The translations under genes and the position numbers were made by a program. Source: an uncultured delta proteobacterium (lineage in GTDB: Bacteria; Myxococcota_A; UBA9160; JAFDET01). From it: a stretch of DNA of 64,000 nucleotides. Location of the stretch: NCBI GenBank assembly GCA_947259215.1, contig CAMYLJ010000011.1:114531-178530 (forward strand), read 5' to 3'. The notes below the pieces were generated by a model. It was given only the letters and a program-made list of their open reading frames with translations, was not told the DNA's origin and ran no database searches. Position 1 is the first letter of the stretch, and each line of letters opens with the position of its first letter. Below are positions 30,682 through 38,234 of this stretch, piece by piece.

Positions 30682-31748
30682 CGGAAGAGCTCCCGGTGCC
30701 GCACGGGCCAGAGGTGTGCGGCGTGCACCGTCAGCACCACGGCCGCACCCTCGCCGCTCTCGCGCTCCGAGTGGGCGAGCCGCAGGCCCAGCACGCGGCA
30801 GCGGTGGATCATGCCCTTGAGCACGTCGTCCACCACGAAGCGGTGCTGGCCGGTCCACTCCGCCACCAGACTCACCAGCTCGCGGCGCCGCTCGTTCAGG
30901 AACGACACCGCGGACTTGCGCCGGCGATGGGAAGGATCGTCCGAGAACAGGTACAGCAGGTCGTCGTCGTAGACCTCGTAGTCCTCCTCCCCGTAGTGCT
31001 CGCGCTTGAGCTCGTAGTACTCGCGCAGGGTCATGCGCAGCCGGGGCAGCGAGTCCGGGCGCTCGCGTGAGCGCACGGGCGGCGGTCGGCCGGCGATCTC
31101 GCGCATCAGCTCGTCCACGTACTCGAGCTTCTTCAGGGCCCCGGTGCCGCGGTAGGTGCGGCGCCAGCGGCTTCCCGGGCGCAGCCAGACCGCGAAGGTC
31201 TCAGCGAAGTCCTCCACCGGGTGGCTCTGGGCGTAGAAGTTGTAGAGGTGGAAGACGTGGCGGGTGCTCCCGGGGTCGGGCACGTAGGTGGGCCGGTAGG
31301 GCGTGCTGGCGCGCCCGAAGACCTCGCGCCAGCGCTTGCGGCGACGCAGCCGGTAGGCGTGGTCCAGCGCGTGACCGGCCTCGTGACGCAGCAGCTTGCG
31401 CTGCCAGCCCAGGTTGCCGCCCTCGACCTCCAGCATCTGCTGGCGCTCCAGTCGCGCCAGGCGCGGGTGGGCCAGGTAGAAGGGGATCGCGAAGCCCGGC
31501 ACGCCCTCGGGCGAGAACCAGTCGGTGGAGAGCCAGATGTGGGGTCGGATGGAGAGGCCCGCCCGCGCCAGCTCGGCATGCAGCTCGCGTACGCGATCCT
31601 CGAGCGGCGTGCCCTCGAGCTTCAGGCCCAGGTCGCACAGGCGCAGGTCGAGGAGCTCCTGGTCGCGAAGCCCCTCCCACGGGAAGCGGGTGTCGGGGCG
31701 CCGCCGGCCCGTCGCGCTCGCGGCTCCCCCGCGACCGATCCGTCTCAT
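30678..31748 (-). CDS. Putative zinc metallopeptidase (HEAGH)
   Basis: 356 residues from ATG 31748, apparently cytosolic. The zinc motif HEAGHALDH lies at about 122-130; a third ligand is likely the Glu in DFAETFAVWL near 180-189. The layout (HExxH, ~55 residues, D-x-A-E-x-F) resembles the putative zinc-binding metallopeptidase families that are often found next to ATP-grasp genes. The C-terminal part is rich in Arg and Tyr (RREHYGEEDYEVYDDD) with no known domain. The next gene, an ATP-grasp ligase, is translationally coupled. Substrate and role unknown. Confidence 0.75.
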   Translation of the reverse strand: MRRIGRGGAASATGRRRPDTRFPWEGLRDQELLDLRLCDLGLKLEGTPLEDRVRELHAELARAGLSIRPHIWLSTDWFSPEGVPGFAIPFYLAHPRLARLERQQMLEVEGGNLGWQRKLLRHEAGHALDHAYRLRRRKRWREVFGRASTPYRPTYVPDPGSTRHVFHLYNFYAQSHPVEDFAETFAVWLRPGSRWRRTYRGTGALKKLEYVDELMREIAGRPPPVRSRERPDSLPRLRMTLREYYELKREHYGEEDYEVYDDDLLYLFSDDPSHRRRKSAVSFLNERRRELVSLVAEWTGQHRFVVDDVLKGMIHRCRVLGLRLAHSERESGEGAAVVLTVHAAHLWPVRHRELFR

Positions 31749-31826
31749 GGCCGGATTCCTACCACATGCCGCGGCGTCCGGCCGACGGCCGACGGCCGGC
31801 GGCTGGTGGCGCGCGGCCGCGCTACG

Positions 31827-31832
31827 TAGACT
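31827..31832 (+). promoter_or_regulatory. -10-like TAGACT, leaderless spacing
   Basis: TAGACT ends six bases before the ATG at 31839, with no Shine-Dalgarno in between. Confidence 0.45.
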
Positions 31833-31838
31833 GCGGCC

Positions 31839-33206
31839 ATGCCCATCGAATCCGTGAATCCCGCCACCGGCGAGGTCCTGGAGCGCTTCGACGAGCTCGA
31901 CGCCGCGGCCGTGGACGCCGCCCTCGCGCGCGCCGAGCAGGCGTTCGCCCACTGGCGCGAGACCTCGTTCGCGGAGCGCGCGGACGTCGTGCGGCGCGCC
32001 GCCGCCCTGCTGCGCGAGGACTCCGGCGCCCACGCGCGCCAGATGGCGCTGGAGATGGGGAAGCCCGTCGTCCAGGGCGAGGCGGAGGCCGAGAAGAGCG
32101 CCTGGGGCTGCGAGTTCTACGCCGAGAGCGCGGAGCGTTTCCTGTCGCCCGAGCCCATCGAGAGCGACGCCGAGCGCAGCTACGTGCGCTTCGATCCGCT
32201 GGGACCGCTGCTGGCGGTGATGCCCTGGAACTTCCCCTACTGGCAGGTCTTCCGCGCCGCGGCCCCGGCCCTGATGGCCGGCAACCCGCTGCTCCTGAAG
32301 CACGCCTCCAACGTCCCGCGCTGCGCGCTCAACATCCACGAGATCTTCGAGCGCGCCGGCGCACCGCCGGGGGTCTTCCAGACCCTGCTGCTGTCCGCGA
32401 GCGCTGCCTGCGCGCTCCTCGAGCGGCCCGAGGTGCGCGCCGCCACGCTCACCGGGAGCGATCCCGCGGGCCGGGCCGTGGCGGAGGCCGCGGGACGCAA
32501 CCTGAAGAAGACCGTCCTCGAGCTGGGCGGCAGCGACCCGTTCATCGTGCTGGACGACGTGGACGTGGAGGCGGTGGCCCGGCAGGCCGCGGCGGCCCGC
32601 AGCGTGAACTCGGGCCAGAGCTGCATCGCCGCCAAGCGCTTCATCGTGCTGGACGCGGTGGCGGACGCCTTCAACGACGCCTTCCGCGCCGCCCTGGAGG
32701 CGCTGGTGGTGGGCGACCCGCTGGAGCGCGAGACCGACGTGGGGCCGCTCGCCCGGCCCGACCTGGTGGACGACCTGGACGACCAGGTGAAGCGCGGCGT
32801 CGCCGCCGGTGCCAAGCTCGTGACCGGCGGCCGGCGCCTGGACCGGCCCGGGTTCTTCTACGCACCGACGCTCGCGACCGACGTCGCGCCGGAAAACCCG
32901 CTGGCCCGCGAGGAGACCTTCGGGCCCGTGGCGGCCGCGCTGCGGGTCGCGAACGAAGAAGAGGCGGTGGCCCTGGCCAACGCCAGCCCCTTCGGCCTGG
33001 GCGCCAGCGTCTGGAGCGGTGACGCCGCCCGCGCGGAGGCCCTGGCGCCGCGGATCGAGGCGGGCTGCGTCTCGATCAACGACATCGTGAAGAGCGACCC
33101 GCGGCTGCCGTTCGGCGGCGTCAAGCTCTCCGGCTACGGCCGCGAGCTGTCGTCGTTCGGGGTGCGCGAGTTCGTGAACATCAAGTCCGTCTGGGTCGGA
33201 CGCTGA
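31839..33206 (+). CDS. NAD(P)-dependent aldehyde dehydrogenase (succinate-semialdehyde-type)
   Basis: 455 residues, the short length typical of GabD2/SSADH-like enzymes. NAD-site strand PWNFPYWQVFRAAAPALMAGN; general base ELGGSDPFIVLDD near 227; nucleophile NSGQSCIAAKRFI with the Cys near 261; and the closing EETFGPVAAALR and FGGVKLSGYGRE. It oxidises aldehydes such as succinate semialdehyde to acids in the cytosol. The ATG has a -10-like TAGACT six bases upstream and no RBS. The GH13 gene follows ten bases after its stop, likely co-transcribed. Confidence 0.9.
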   Translation: MPIESVNPATGEVLERFDELDAAAVDAALARAEQAFAHWRETSFAERADVVRRAAALLREDSGAHARQMALEMGKPVVQGEAEAEKSAWGCEFYAESAERFLSPEPIESDAERSYVRFDPLGPLLAVMPWNFPYWQVFRAAAPALMAGNPLLLKHASNVPRCALNIHEIFERAGAPPGVFQTLLLSASAACALLERPEVRAATLTGSDPAGRAVAEAAGRNLKKTVLELGGSDPFIVLDDVDVEAVARQAAAARSVNSGQSCIAAKRFIVLDAVADAFNDAFRAALEALVVGDPLERETDVGPLARPDLVDDLDDQVKRGVAAGAKLVTGGRRLDRPGFFYAPTLATDVAPENPLAREETFGPVAAALRVANEEEAVALANASPFGLGASVWSGDAARAEALAPRIEAGCVSINDIVKSDPRLPFGGVKLSGYGRELSSFGVREFVNIKSVWVGR

Positions 33207-33216
33207 GGCGCTGTCC

Positions 33217-34749
33217 GTGAGCGAGCCCTGGTGGAAATCGGCGGTCGTCTACCAGATCTACCCGCGCAGCTTCGCGGACGCGAACGGGGACGGCGTAGGA
33301 GACGTGGCGGGCATCCGCGCGCGCCTCGATCACCTGGCCTGGCTCGGCGCGGACGCGATCTGGATCTCGCCCTTCTTCCCCTCGCCCATGAAGGACTTCG
33401 GCTACGACGTCTCCGACTACTGCGGTGTCGACCCGCTCTTCGGCACGCTGGACGACTTCGACGCGCTGCTTCGCGACGCCCACGCCCGCGACATCCGCGT
33501 GCTGCTGGACTGGGTTCCCAACCACACGAGCGACGAGCACCCCTGGTTCCAGGAGGCGCGCACCGCGCGCTCCTCGCCGCGCCGCGACTGGTACGTGTGG
33601 CGCGATGGGGGGCCAGAGCGTCCGCCGAACAACTGGCGCGCCGCCTTCGGCCCCCCCTCCGCCTGGACCTGGGAGGAGAAGACAGAGCAGTGGTACCTGC
33701 ATCTCTTCCTGCCCGAGCAGCCGGACCTGAACTGGGAGAACCCCGACGTCGTGGCCGCGATGCACGACACCCTGCGCTTCTGGCTCGACCGCGGCGTGGA
33801 CGGTTTCCGGATGGACGTGGTGCACTGCATCGGCAAGGACCCGGCGCTGCCCAACGTGCCGCCGGAGCGCGAGCGGATTCCGACCTGCGCGCTGATCGAC
33901 GATCCGCGCACCCACGCCCACCTGAGGGAGATCCGGCGCCTGATCGACGCCTACCCGAACGACCGGGTCATGGTGGGCGAGGTGGCGATGCCCTGGATCG
34001 AGCGCATGGCCACCTACTACGGCGACGGCGACGAGCTGCACCTGGCCTTCAACTTCCCCCACATCTGGGCGCCGTGGCAGGCGGCGGCCTGGCGCCGCTG
34101 CATCGACCAGACCACGGACGCCCTGGCGCCGCGCGACGCCTGGCCCACCTGGGTGCTCTCCAACCACGACAACAAGCGCCACCGGACGCGCTACGGCAGC
34201 GAGCCGCGGGCGCGCGCCGCCGCCGTGGCCCTGCTCGGCCTGCGCGGCACGCCCTTCCTCTACGCCGGCGAGGAGCTGGGCCTGACGGACGCGGAGATTC
34301 CGGAACACCGGATCGTCGACCCCGGCGGCCGCGACGGCTGCCGCGCACCGATCCCCTGGGACGACACGCCGGGGCGCGGCTGGGGTCCCGACCCCTGGCT
34401 TCCCTGGCCGCCCGCGAACGACGCGGCGAGCGCCGCCGCACAGCGCGACGACCCCGGCTCGACCCTGCACCTCTACCGCGCGCTGCTGGCAGCGCGCCGG
34501 GACTCGCCCGCACTCCGGCTCGGCGACATGGAGTGGCTCGAGACGCCGGACGACGTGCTCGCCTGGACCCGGCGCCACGACGGCGACGTGCGCGCCGTGG
34601 CGGTGAACTTCGCCGCAGCCGAGCAGGAGGTCGAAATCCCCGGGCGCTGGCGCATCGAGCGGACCAGCGACCGGCGCCGCGAGGGCGACGCCTTCGACGG
34701 CCGCCTCGACCCGGAGCAGGCCGTCCTGCTGACGCGGGACTTGCCCTGA
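33217..34749 (+). CDS. GH13 alpha-glucosidase
   Basis: 510 residues from GTG 33217. Alpha-amylase barrel with all catalytic residues: nucleophile in DGFRMDVVH near 195-203, acid/base in MVGEVAMPW near 253, and the transition-state Asp in LSNHDNKRH near 316. The N-terminus WWKSAVVYQIYPRSFADANGDGVGD and the DFGYDVSDYCGVDPLFG loop are typical of alpha-1,4-glucosidases and oligo-1,6-glucosidases. No signal peptide, so it acts on intracellular maltooligosaccharides, trehalose-like sugars or glycogen products. Exact linkage not determinable here. Confidence 0.92.
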   Translation: MSEPWWKSAVVYQIYPRSFADANGDGVGDVAGIRARLDHLAWLGADAIWISPFFPSPMKDFGYDVSDYCGVDPLFGTLDDFDALLRDAHARDIRVLLDWVPNHTSDEHPWFQEARTARSSPRRDWYVWRDGGPERPPNNWRAAFGPPSAWTWEEKTEQWYLHLFLPEQPDLNWENPDVVAAMHDTLRFWLDRGVDGFRMDVVHCIGKDPALPNVPPERERIPTCALIDDPRTHAHLREIRRLIDAYPNDRVMVGEVAMPWIERMATYYGDGDELHLAFNFPHIWAPWQAAAWRRCIDQTTDALAPRDAWPTWVLSNHDNKRHRTRYGSEPRARAAAVALLGLRGTPFLYAGEELGLTDAEIPEHRIVDPGGRDGCRAPIPWDDTPGRGWGPDPWLPWPPANDAASAAAQRDDPGSTLHLYRALLAARRDSPALRLGDMEWLETPDDVLAWTRRHDGDVRAVAVNFAAAEQEVEIPGRWRIERTSDRRREGDAFDGRLDPEQAVLLTRDLP

Positions 34750-35126
34750 CTGCTGGCGCGATCTAGCGCTGCCAAGAACGCAGCCAATAATCCCTATGCC
34801 CCGCTCGCTGATGGTTTTGAGTCCGGGCTCCCTGGACATGACGATGCGCTTCCTTCAATCGTGACCTTGGCCGTACGGCCGGTCAGGACGCGGGTGGTCC
34901 GAGCTGCTGCGGCGCGTTTTCGCGTTCGACGTCCTCGAGTGCCGTAGGCGACGCCTTTGCGCGCAGCTGTTTCTTTTCGGCTGGCGTAGCGATCTGCGCC
35001 ACGCCTACGCCTTTTTCCCGGTTCTCGAGCAAGCGAACTACCGAGTAGCGGCCCCTCGCGGCGCTCGAATGGGTAATTCGCCCGAGCATTTTCAAGCCGA
35101 TCCTCCGACGACCGAAAAACGACGCC
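34750..35126. other. Gene-free gap of lower G+C
   Basis: 377 bases with runs of T and A (for example TTTTTCCCGG near 35010 and GAAAAACGACG before the ATG at 35127) unlike the flanks. No start with an RBS, no tRNA-like cloverleaf, and no repeat was seen. A minus-strand open frame crossing it and the collagen gene start looks accidental. It marks the left edge of the atypical collagen island. Confidence 0.5.
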
Positions 35127-36374
35127 ATGGAGCGCGCGACGATCCGGCTTCGCTGCACAGGGTCCACTCGCCTTCGGGCAAGCTGGAGCCTGGCGATCTT
35201 CCTCATCGCACCCGCCCTCCTCTTTGCGGGCGCGGCTGGCGCCGGCCCGTTCGCGGTCGACTACCTGCTCGAGAAGAAGAATTTCCAGAAGCAGACCCGC
35301 GCGGACTCGCTCCTCACCTTCGAGCTCTACAGCGACAACGCCTGCACGACCCTCTTGCACAGCGAGACTCTCTTCGCGGCGGATTCGTTCATCACCTACA
35401 ACAAGGTGAAGCTCCAGCGGGTGAAGGGCGGGCCGAAGCCGCCGAAGGGGATCGGCCTGCACGCCGTGCTGAATCCGCCCCCCCTGGCCGCCGCCCCCTA
35501 TCTCGCGGTGAACGGGCCCGGCATGCTCGCCGCCGGAGAAACCTGTCAACTCCAGGCGGGGACCGGTACCGGCGGCGCGGGCGCGGCCGGAGCAACCGGC
35601 CCCGCCGGACCTCCCGGTGCCGACGGCGCGATTGGACCCGCCGGAGCAACCGGTGCCGACGGCGCGACCGGACCCGCTGGAGCGACCGGACCCGCCGGTG
35701 CCGACGGCGCGATTGGACCCGCCGGACCCGCCGGAGCGACCGGACCCGCCGGTGCCGACGGCGCGATTGGGCCCCCCGGTGCCGACGGAGCGATCGGACC
35801 CGCCGGACCCGCTGGAGCGACGGGACCCGCCGGTGCCGACGGAGCGACCGGATCTCCCGGTGCCGACGGCGCGATCGGACCCGCCGGACCCGCTGGAGCG
35901 ACCGGACCCGCCGGTGCCGACGGAGCGACCGGACCCCCCGGTGCCGACGGCGCGATTGGACCTGCCGGACCCGCCGGACCGACCGGACCCACGGGCGCGT
36001 CCGGCTTCGAAGACTACGAGTATTCCGAGAGCGAGGGGGAGAGCATCACCAGCTCGACCACTTACGTAATGAAGCACCGGATGACCACCAGCTCGTTGAC
36101 GGCCGGCAACTACAGGATCGGCTACAGCCTGGAGCTCCGCAGCGGGGGGCACGATGACCACTCGTCGGTGCGCGTGCAGATCGACGACACCACGACGATC
36201 GCCGAGGCCGGGGATGCCAAGACCAAGACCGACGGCCAGTTCACTGCGGTCTCGGGCTTCCGCACCGTGGGCCTCGCGGGCGGTGTGCACACGATCGACG
36301 TGGACTTCCAGAGGGACGACGGCACCGACGCGTACCTCCGGCGCGTGCGACTGGAGCTACAGCCGGTCCCCTAG
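35127..36374 (+). CDS. Collagen-like secreted protein
   Basis: 415 residues. A signal peptide with an extended N-region (cleavage near [10 protein letters not shown]) precedes an N-terminal globular domain of about 110 residues ([29 protein letters not shown]-like). Residues about 150-292 are some 47 uninterrupted Gly-X-Y triplets, mostly G-P-A, G-A-D, G-A-T and G-A-I, which would form a collagen triple helix. The C-terminus ([21 protein letters not shown] to the end) is a beta-rich domain with SLELRSGG and [18 protein letters not shown], likely a trimerisation or head domain. Such proteins form surface filaments. The G-x-y codons are repetitive at DNA level, so length may vary between strains. 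Confidence 0.85.
   Translation: MERATIRLRCTGSTRLRASWSLAIFLIAPALLFAGAAGAGPFAVDYLLEKKNFQKQTRADSLLTFELYSDNACTTLLHSETLFAADSFITYNKVKLQRVKGGPKPPKGIGLHAVLNPPPLAAAPYLAVNGPGMLAAGETCQLQAGTGTGGAGAAGATGPAGPPGADGAIGPAGATGADGATGPAGATGPAGADGAIGPAGPAGATGPAGADGAIGPPGADGAIGPAGPAGATGPAGADGATGSPGADGAIGPAGPAGATGPAGADGATGPPGADGAIGPAGPAGPTGPTGASGFEDYEYSESEGESITSSTTYVMKHRMTTSSLTAGNYRIGYSLELRSGGHDDHSSVRVQIDDTTTIAEAGDAKTKTDGQFTAVSGFRTVGLAGGVHTIDVDFQRDDGTDAYLRRVRLELQPVP
35709..35951 (+). repeat. 81-bp tandem repeat in the collagen-like gene
   Basis: Three in-frame copies of 81 bases (27 residues, nine triplets) begin at 35709, 35790 and 35871, each reading [18 protein letters not shown] plus a variable nine-residue end ([27 protein letters not shown]). 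A fourth, diverged partial copy follows to about 36005. Such exact DNA periodicity is prone to slippage. Confidence 0.85.
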
Positions 36375-36522
36375 CGGACGAGGAAGACCTCCAGCTTGCG
36401 CCCCGCGCGGGCGAGGAGGGCCGGTCGAGCTGACCCGGGAAGAACGAGCTGGCCAGAGCAGCAGCCTCGGGTCGGCGGCCAGGGTGCAGCGCAGGCGCGT
36501 TCCCAGCGCGCAGTCCGGTCGA

Positions 36523-36828
36523 TCACTTTGAAGTCGGGGCTCGATAGGATCCGATCGAGCTGCGCACGCACGGCCCGGGCGGAGATGGGAAAAAAGCCGA
36601 GACAGGGGGGGCCTGCCAGGGGGCACCGCCCGCCGGATCCGCTTCGGCGTCGGCCAGACGCCGCTCGAGGTCCTGTCGCTGTTCATCCGTGAGCGGGTAG
36701 GGCTCGCGTTCGCAGTCCGCGGCGATGCTGTCCCACAGCTCCTGGACGAGCTCGAGCCGCTCGGCAACCGAGCGCTTCAGGAGCTCCTCGCGCAGTTCGT
36801 GGCTCACTTCGGTGACGCTCCGATGCAC
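36523..36828 (-). CDS. Putative addiction-module antitoxin, C-terminus degraded
   Basis: 101 codons from GTG 36828. The first 70 residues match the putative addiction module component family (PF09720): VAERLELVQELWDSIAADC, PLTDEQRQDLERRLADAEADP, GGAPW. Normal antitoxins of this family end soon after the G-x-P-W element. Here the frame runs on through QAPPVSAFFPSPPGPC, a stretch with a seven-G run (plus strand 36605-36611) and a six-A run that invite frameshifts. No intact ParE/RelE-type toxin frame follows in the 36375-36522 remainder. It is probably an orphan or decaying antitoxin gene. Confidence 0.5.
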   Translation of the reverse strand: MHRSVTEVSHELREELLKRSVAERLELVQELWDSIAADCEREPYPLTDEQRQDLERRLADAEADPAGGAPWQAPPVSAFFPSPPGPCVRSSIGSYRAPTSK

Positions 36829-37044
36829 CGGCGGAACCTCTTCTTCGAGTCCGGCGCCGCACTGGTGCGCGAGCCGTCCGCTGCGCTCCTCCTTGGCTGC
36901 GGGCTGGCCGGGCTACTACTCGCTCGACGGGGCACTACTCTCTAGAAACGGACTCTACCGGCAGCCGGTGTCTGCCTCGAAACGACCGCAGTGATCGTGC
37001 TGCGGCAGTGATCTCGCTGCGGCGCGGGGCGAGGACGTAGCGAG

Positions 37045-37050
37045 TAGACT
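37045..37050 (+). promoter_or_regulatory. -10-like TAGACT, leaderless spacing
   Basis: TAGACT ends six bases before the GTG at 37057, with no Shine-Dalgarno. This is the same hexamer and spacing as at 31827-31832. Confidence 0.45.
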
Positions 37051-37056
37051 CGACGC

Positions 37057-38118
37057 GTGCCCGAAGAGCTCCCGAAGCGGCTGCTCGACTACCTGCGCAG
37101 CACGCTCGAAGACGACACGCTCGCGTATGCGACGCAGCCCGAGCGGCTGTCGGGCGGCGCCGAGACCTTCATCTACGCCTTCGAGCTGTCGGAGCCGCCG
37201 GAGGCGCTGCGGGGCCCACTCGTGCTCAGGCTGTTCCGCGAAGGCGAGCCGGACCGCGCGCGCTTCGAGGCGGCGGTGCAGAACGCGCTCGTGGAGGCGG
37301 GCTTCCCGGCGCCGCGAGCGCCACTCGCGACAGACGACCCCTCGCACCTGGGCGGAGCCTTCGTGATCATGCACCGATGCTCCGGGCGCATGCTCGGCGA
37401 GACGATCTACGAGCTGTCGGCGGACGGAGACCTCCGGATCTGGCCGTCTCCCGGTCTTCTGCGGCGCTACTTCGAGATGCTGCGCACGCTCACGGCCGCC
37501 CAGGCGCGACTGCACGCCATGGACCCCGAGCCCGTGCTGCGGGCGTGCGAGCACATCGGTCGCCCCCGCGACGGCCGCGGCTTCGAGGGACGTGCCGAGT
37601 GGGTGCGCGAGCGCGTCGACCGGGCGGGCCTCGACGGGCTGCGACCCGGGCTCGCGTGGCTGGACGAGCGGCGACCGCCGCCGCCCGCGCGCCTCTCCGT
37701 CTGCCACGGCGACTTCAACCCGAACAACCTGCTGGTCGAAGACGGCGAGCTGCGGGGCGTGCTCGACTGGACCCACGCGACGATCGCCGATCCGGCGCTC
37801 GACGTAGCCTACATGCTGATGGCCTTCGCAACGGTGCCCGTCTCCATGCCGCGCTGGCTGGGGGCCATCGGACGCCTGGGACAGCGCGCGTGCGGCAGCG
37901 CCTACCTCCGCAGCTACGAGCGGCACCGGCGCCTCGACCGCGAGGCGCTCCGCTACTACGAGGCGCTTCGCTGCCTCGAGGTCCTCGCCTACCGTGGCGT
38001 TCACCGACGCGAGGGCAGCGACATCCCCGACGCCTGGAACGGTCCCGACGGCGAGGCCAACCTGCTCGGACGGACGCGGAGACTGACCGGACTCTCGCTG
38101 GAGATGCCCTCGATCTAG
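37057..38118 (+). CDS. APH-fold phosphotransferase (ACAD10-type)
   Basis: 353 residues, cytosolic. Aminoglycoside-phosphotransferase/choline-kinase fold: SGGAETFIYAFEL is the ATP loop, and LVLRLFREGE carries the possible base-contacting residues. The catalytic loop CHGDFNPNNLLVEDGEL contains the Asp and Asn pair, and GVLDWTHATIADPALDVAYML the metal-binding Asp. The sequence is unlike antibiotic kinases and closer to the ACAD10-type domains seen beside acyl-CoA and small-molecule catabolism genes, so the substrate may be a hydroxy acid or CoA-pathway metabolite (inference). Confidence 0.85.
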   Translation: MPEELPKRLLDYLRSTLEDDTLAYATQPERLSGGAETFIYAFELSEPPEALRGPLVLRLFREGEPDRARFEAAVQNALVEAGFPAPRAPLATDDPSHLGGAFVIMHRCSGRMLGETIYELSADGDLRIWPSPGLLRRYFEMLRTLTAAQARLHAMDPEPVLRACEHIGRPRDGRGFEGRAEWVRERVDRAGLDGLRPGLAWLDERRPPPPARLSVCHGDFNPNNLLVEDGELRGVLDWTHATIADPALDVAYMLMAFATVPVSMPRWLGAIGRLGQRACGSAYLRSYERHRRLDREALRYYEALRCLEVLAYRGVHRREGSDIPDAWNGPDGEANLLGRTRRLTGLSLEMPSI

Positions 38119-38177
38119 CTGGCCGGCGGCTGCCCGCTCTCCCGGGTCGCGCCGCAACGCAAGCCGGCGCCCGCATC

Positions 38178-38198
38178 GATCTGACGCACCGTCAGATC
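38178..38198. promoter_or_regulatory. Perfect 21-bp palindrome, probable TetR-type operator
   Basis: Arms GATCTGACG (38178-38186) and CGTCAGATC (38190-38198) are exact inverted copies around CAC. The site lies just upstream of TACCCT (38204-38209), the probable -10 of the amidohydrolase gene, so a bound dimer would block the promoter. The TGACG...CGTCA symmetry suits a TetR-family dimer. Confidence 0.65.
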
Positions 38199-38203
38199 CA
38201 TGC

Positions 38204-38209
38204 TACCCT
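38204..38209 (+). promoter_or_regulatory. -10-like TACCCT downstream of the palindrome
   Basis: TACCCT lies 25 bases before the ATG at 38235; the ribosome binding site GGGAGG follows. The palindrome at 38178-38198 ends five bases before it. Confidence 0.4.
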
Positions 38210-38234
38210 GCTCTCTCGCGCCGGGAGGTTCCCC

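Noticed and set aside
34883-35206. 107-codon minus-strand frame in the gap before the collagen-like gene.
   Set aside because: No RBS, overlaps the start of the collagen-like gene, and shows no recognised motif. Called accidental.
35709-35951. Regular 81-bp repeats considered as a CRISPR array.
   Set aside because: The repeats are contiguous with no unique spacers and read as in-frame Gly-X-Y triplets.
36371-36571. 66-codon minus-strand frame after the antitoxin, considered as a toxin.
   Set aside because: It shows none of the ParE/RelE motifs and only resembles a generic helical stretch; left as degraded DNA.
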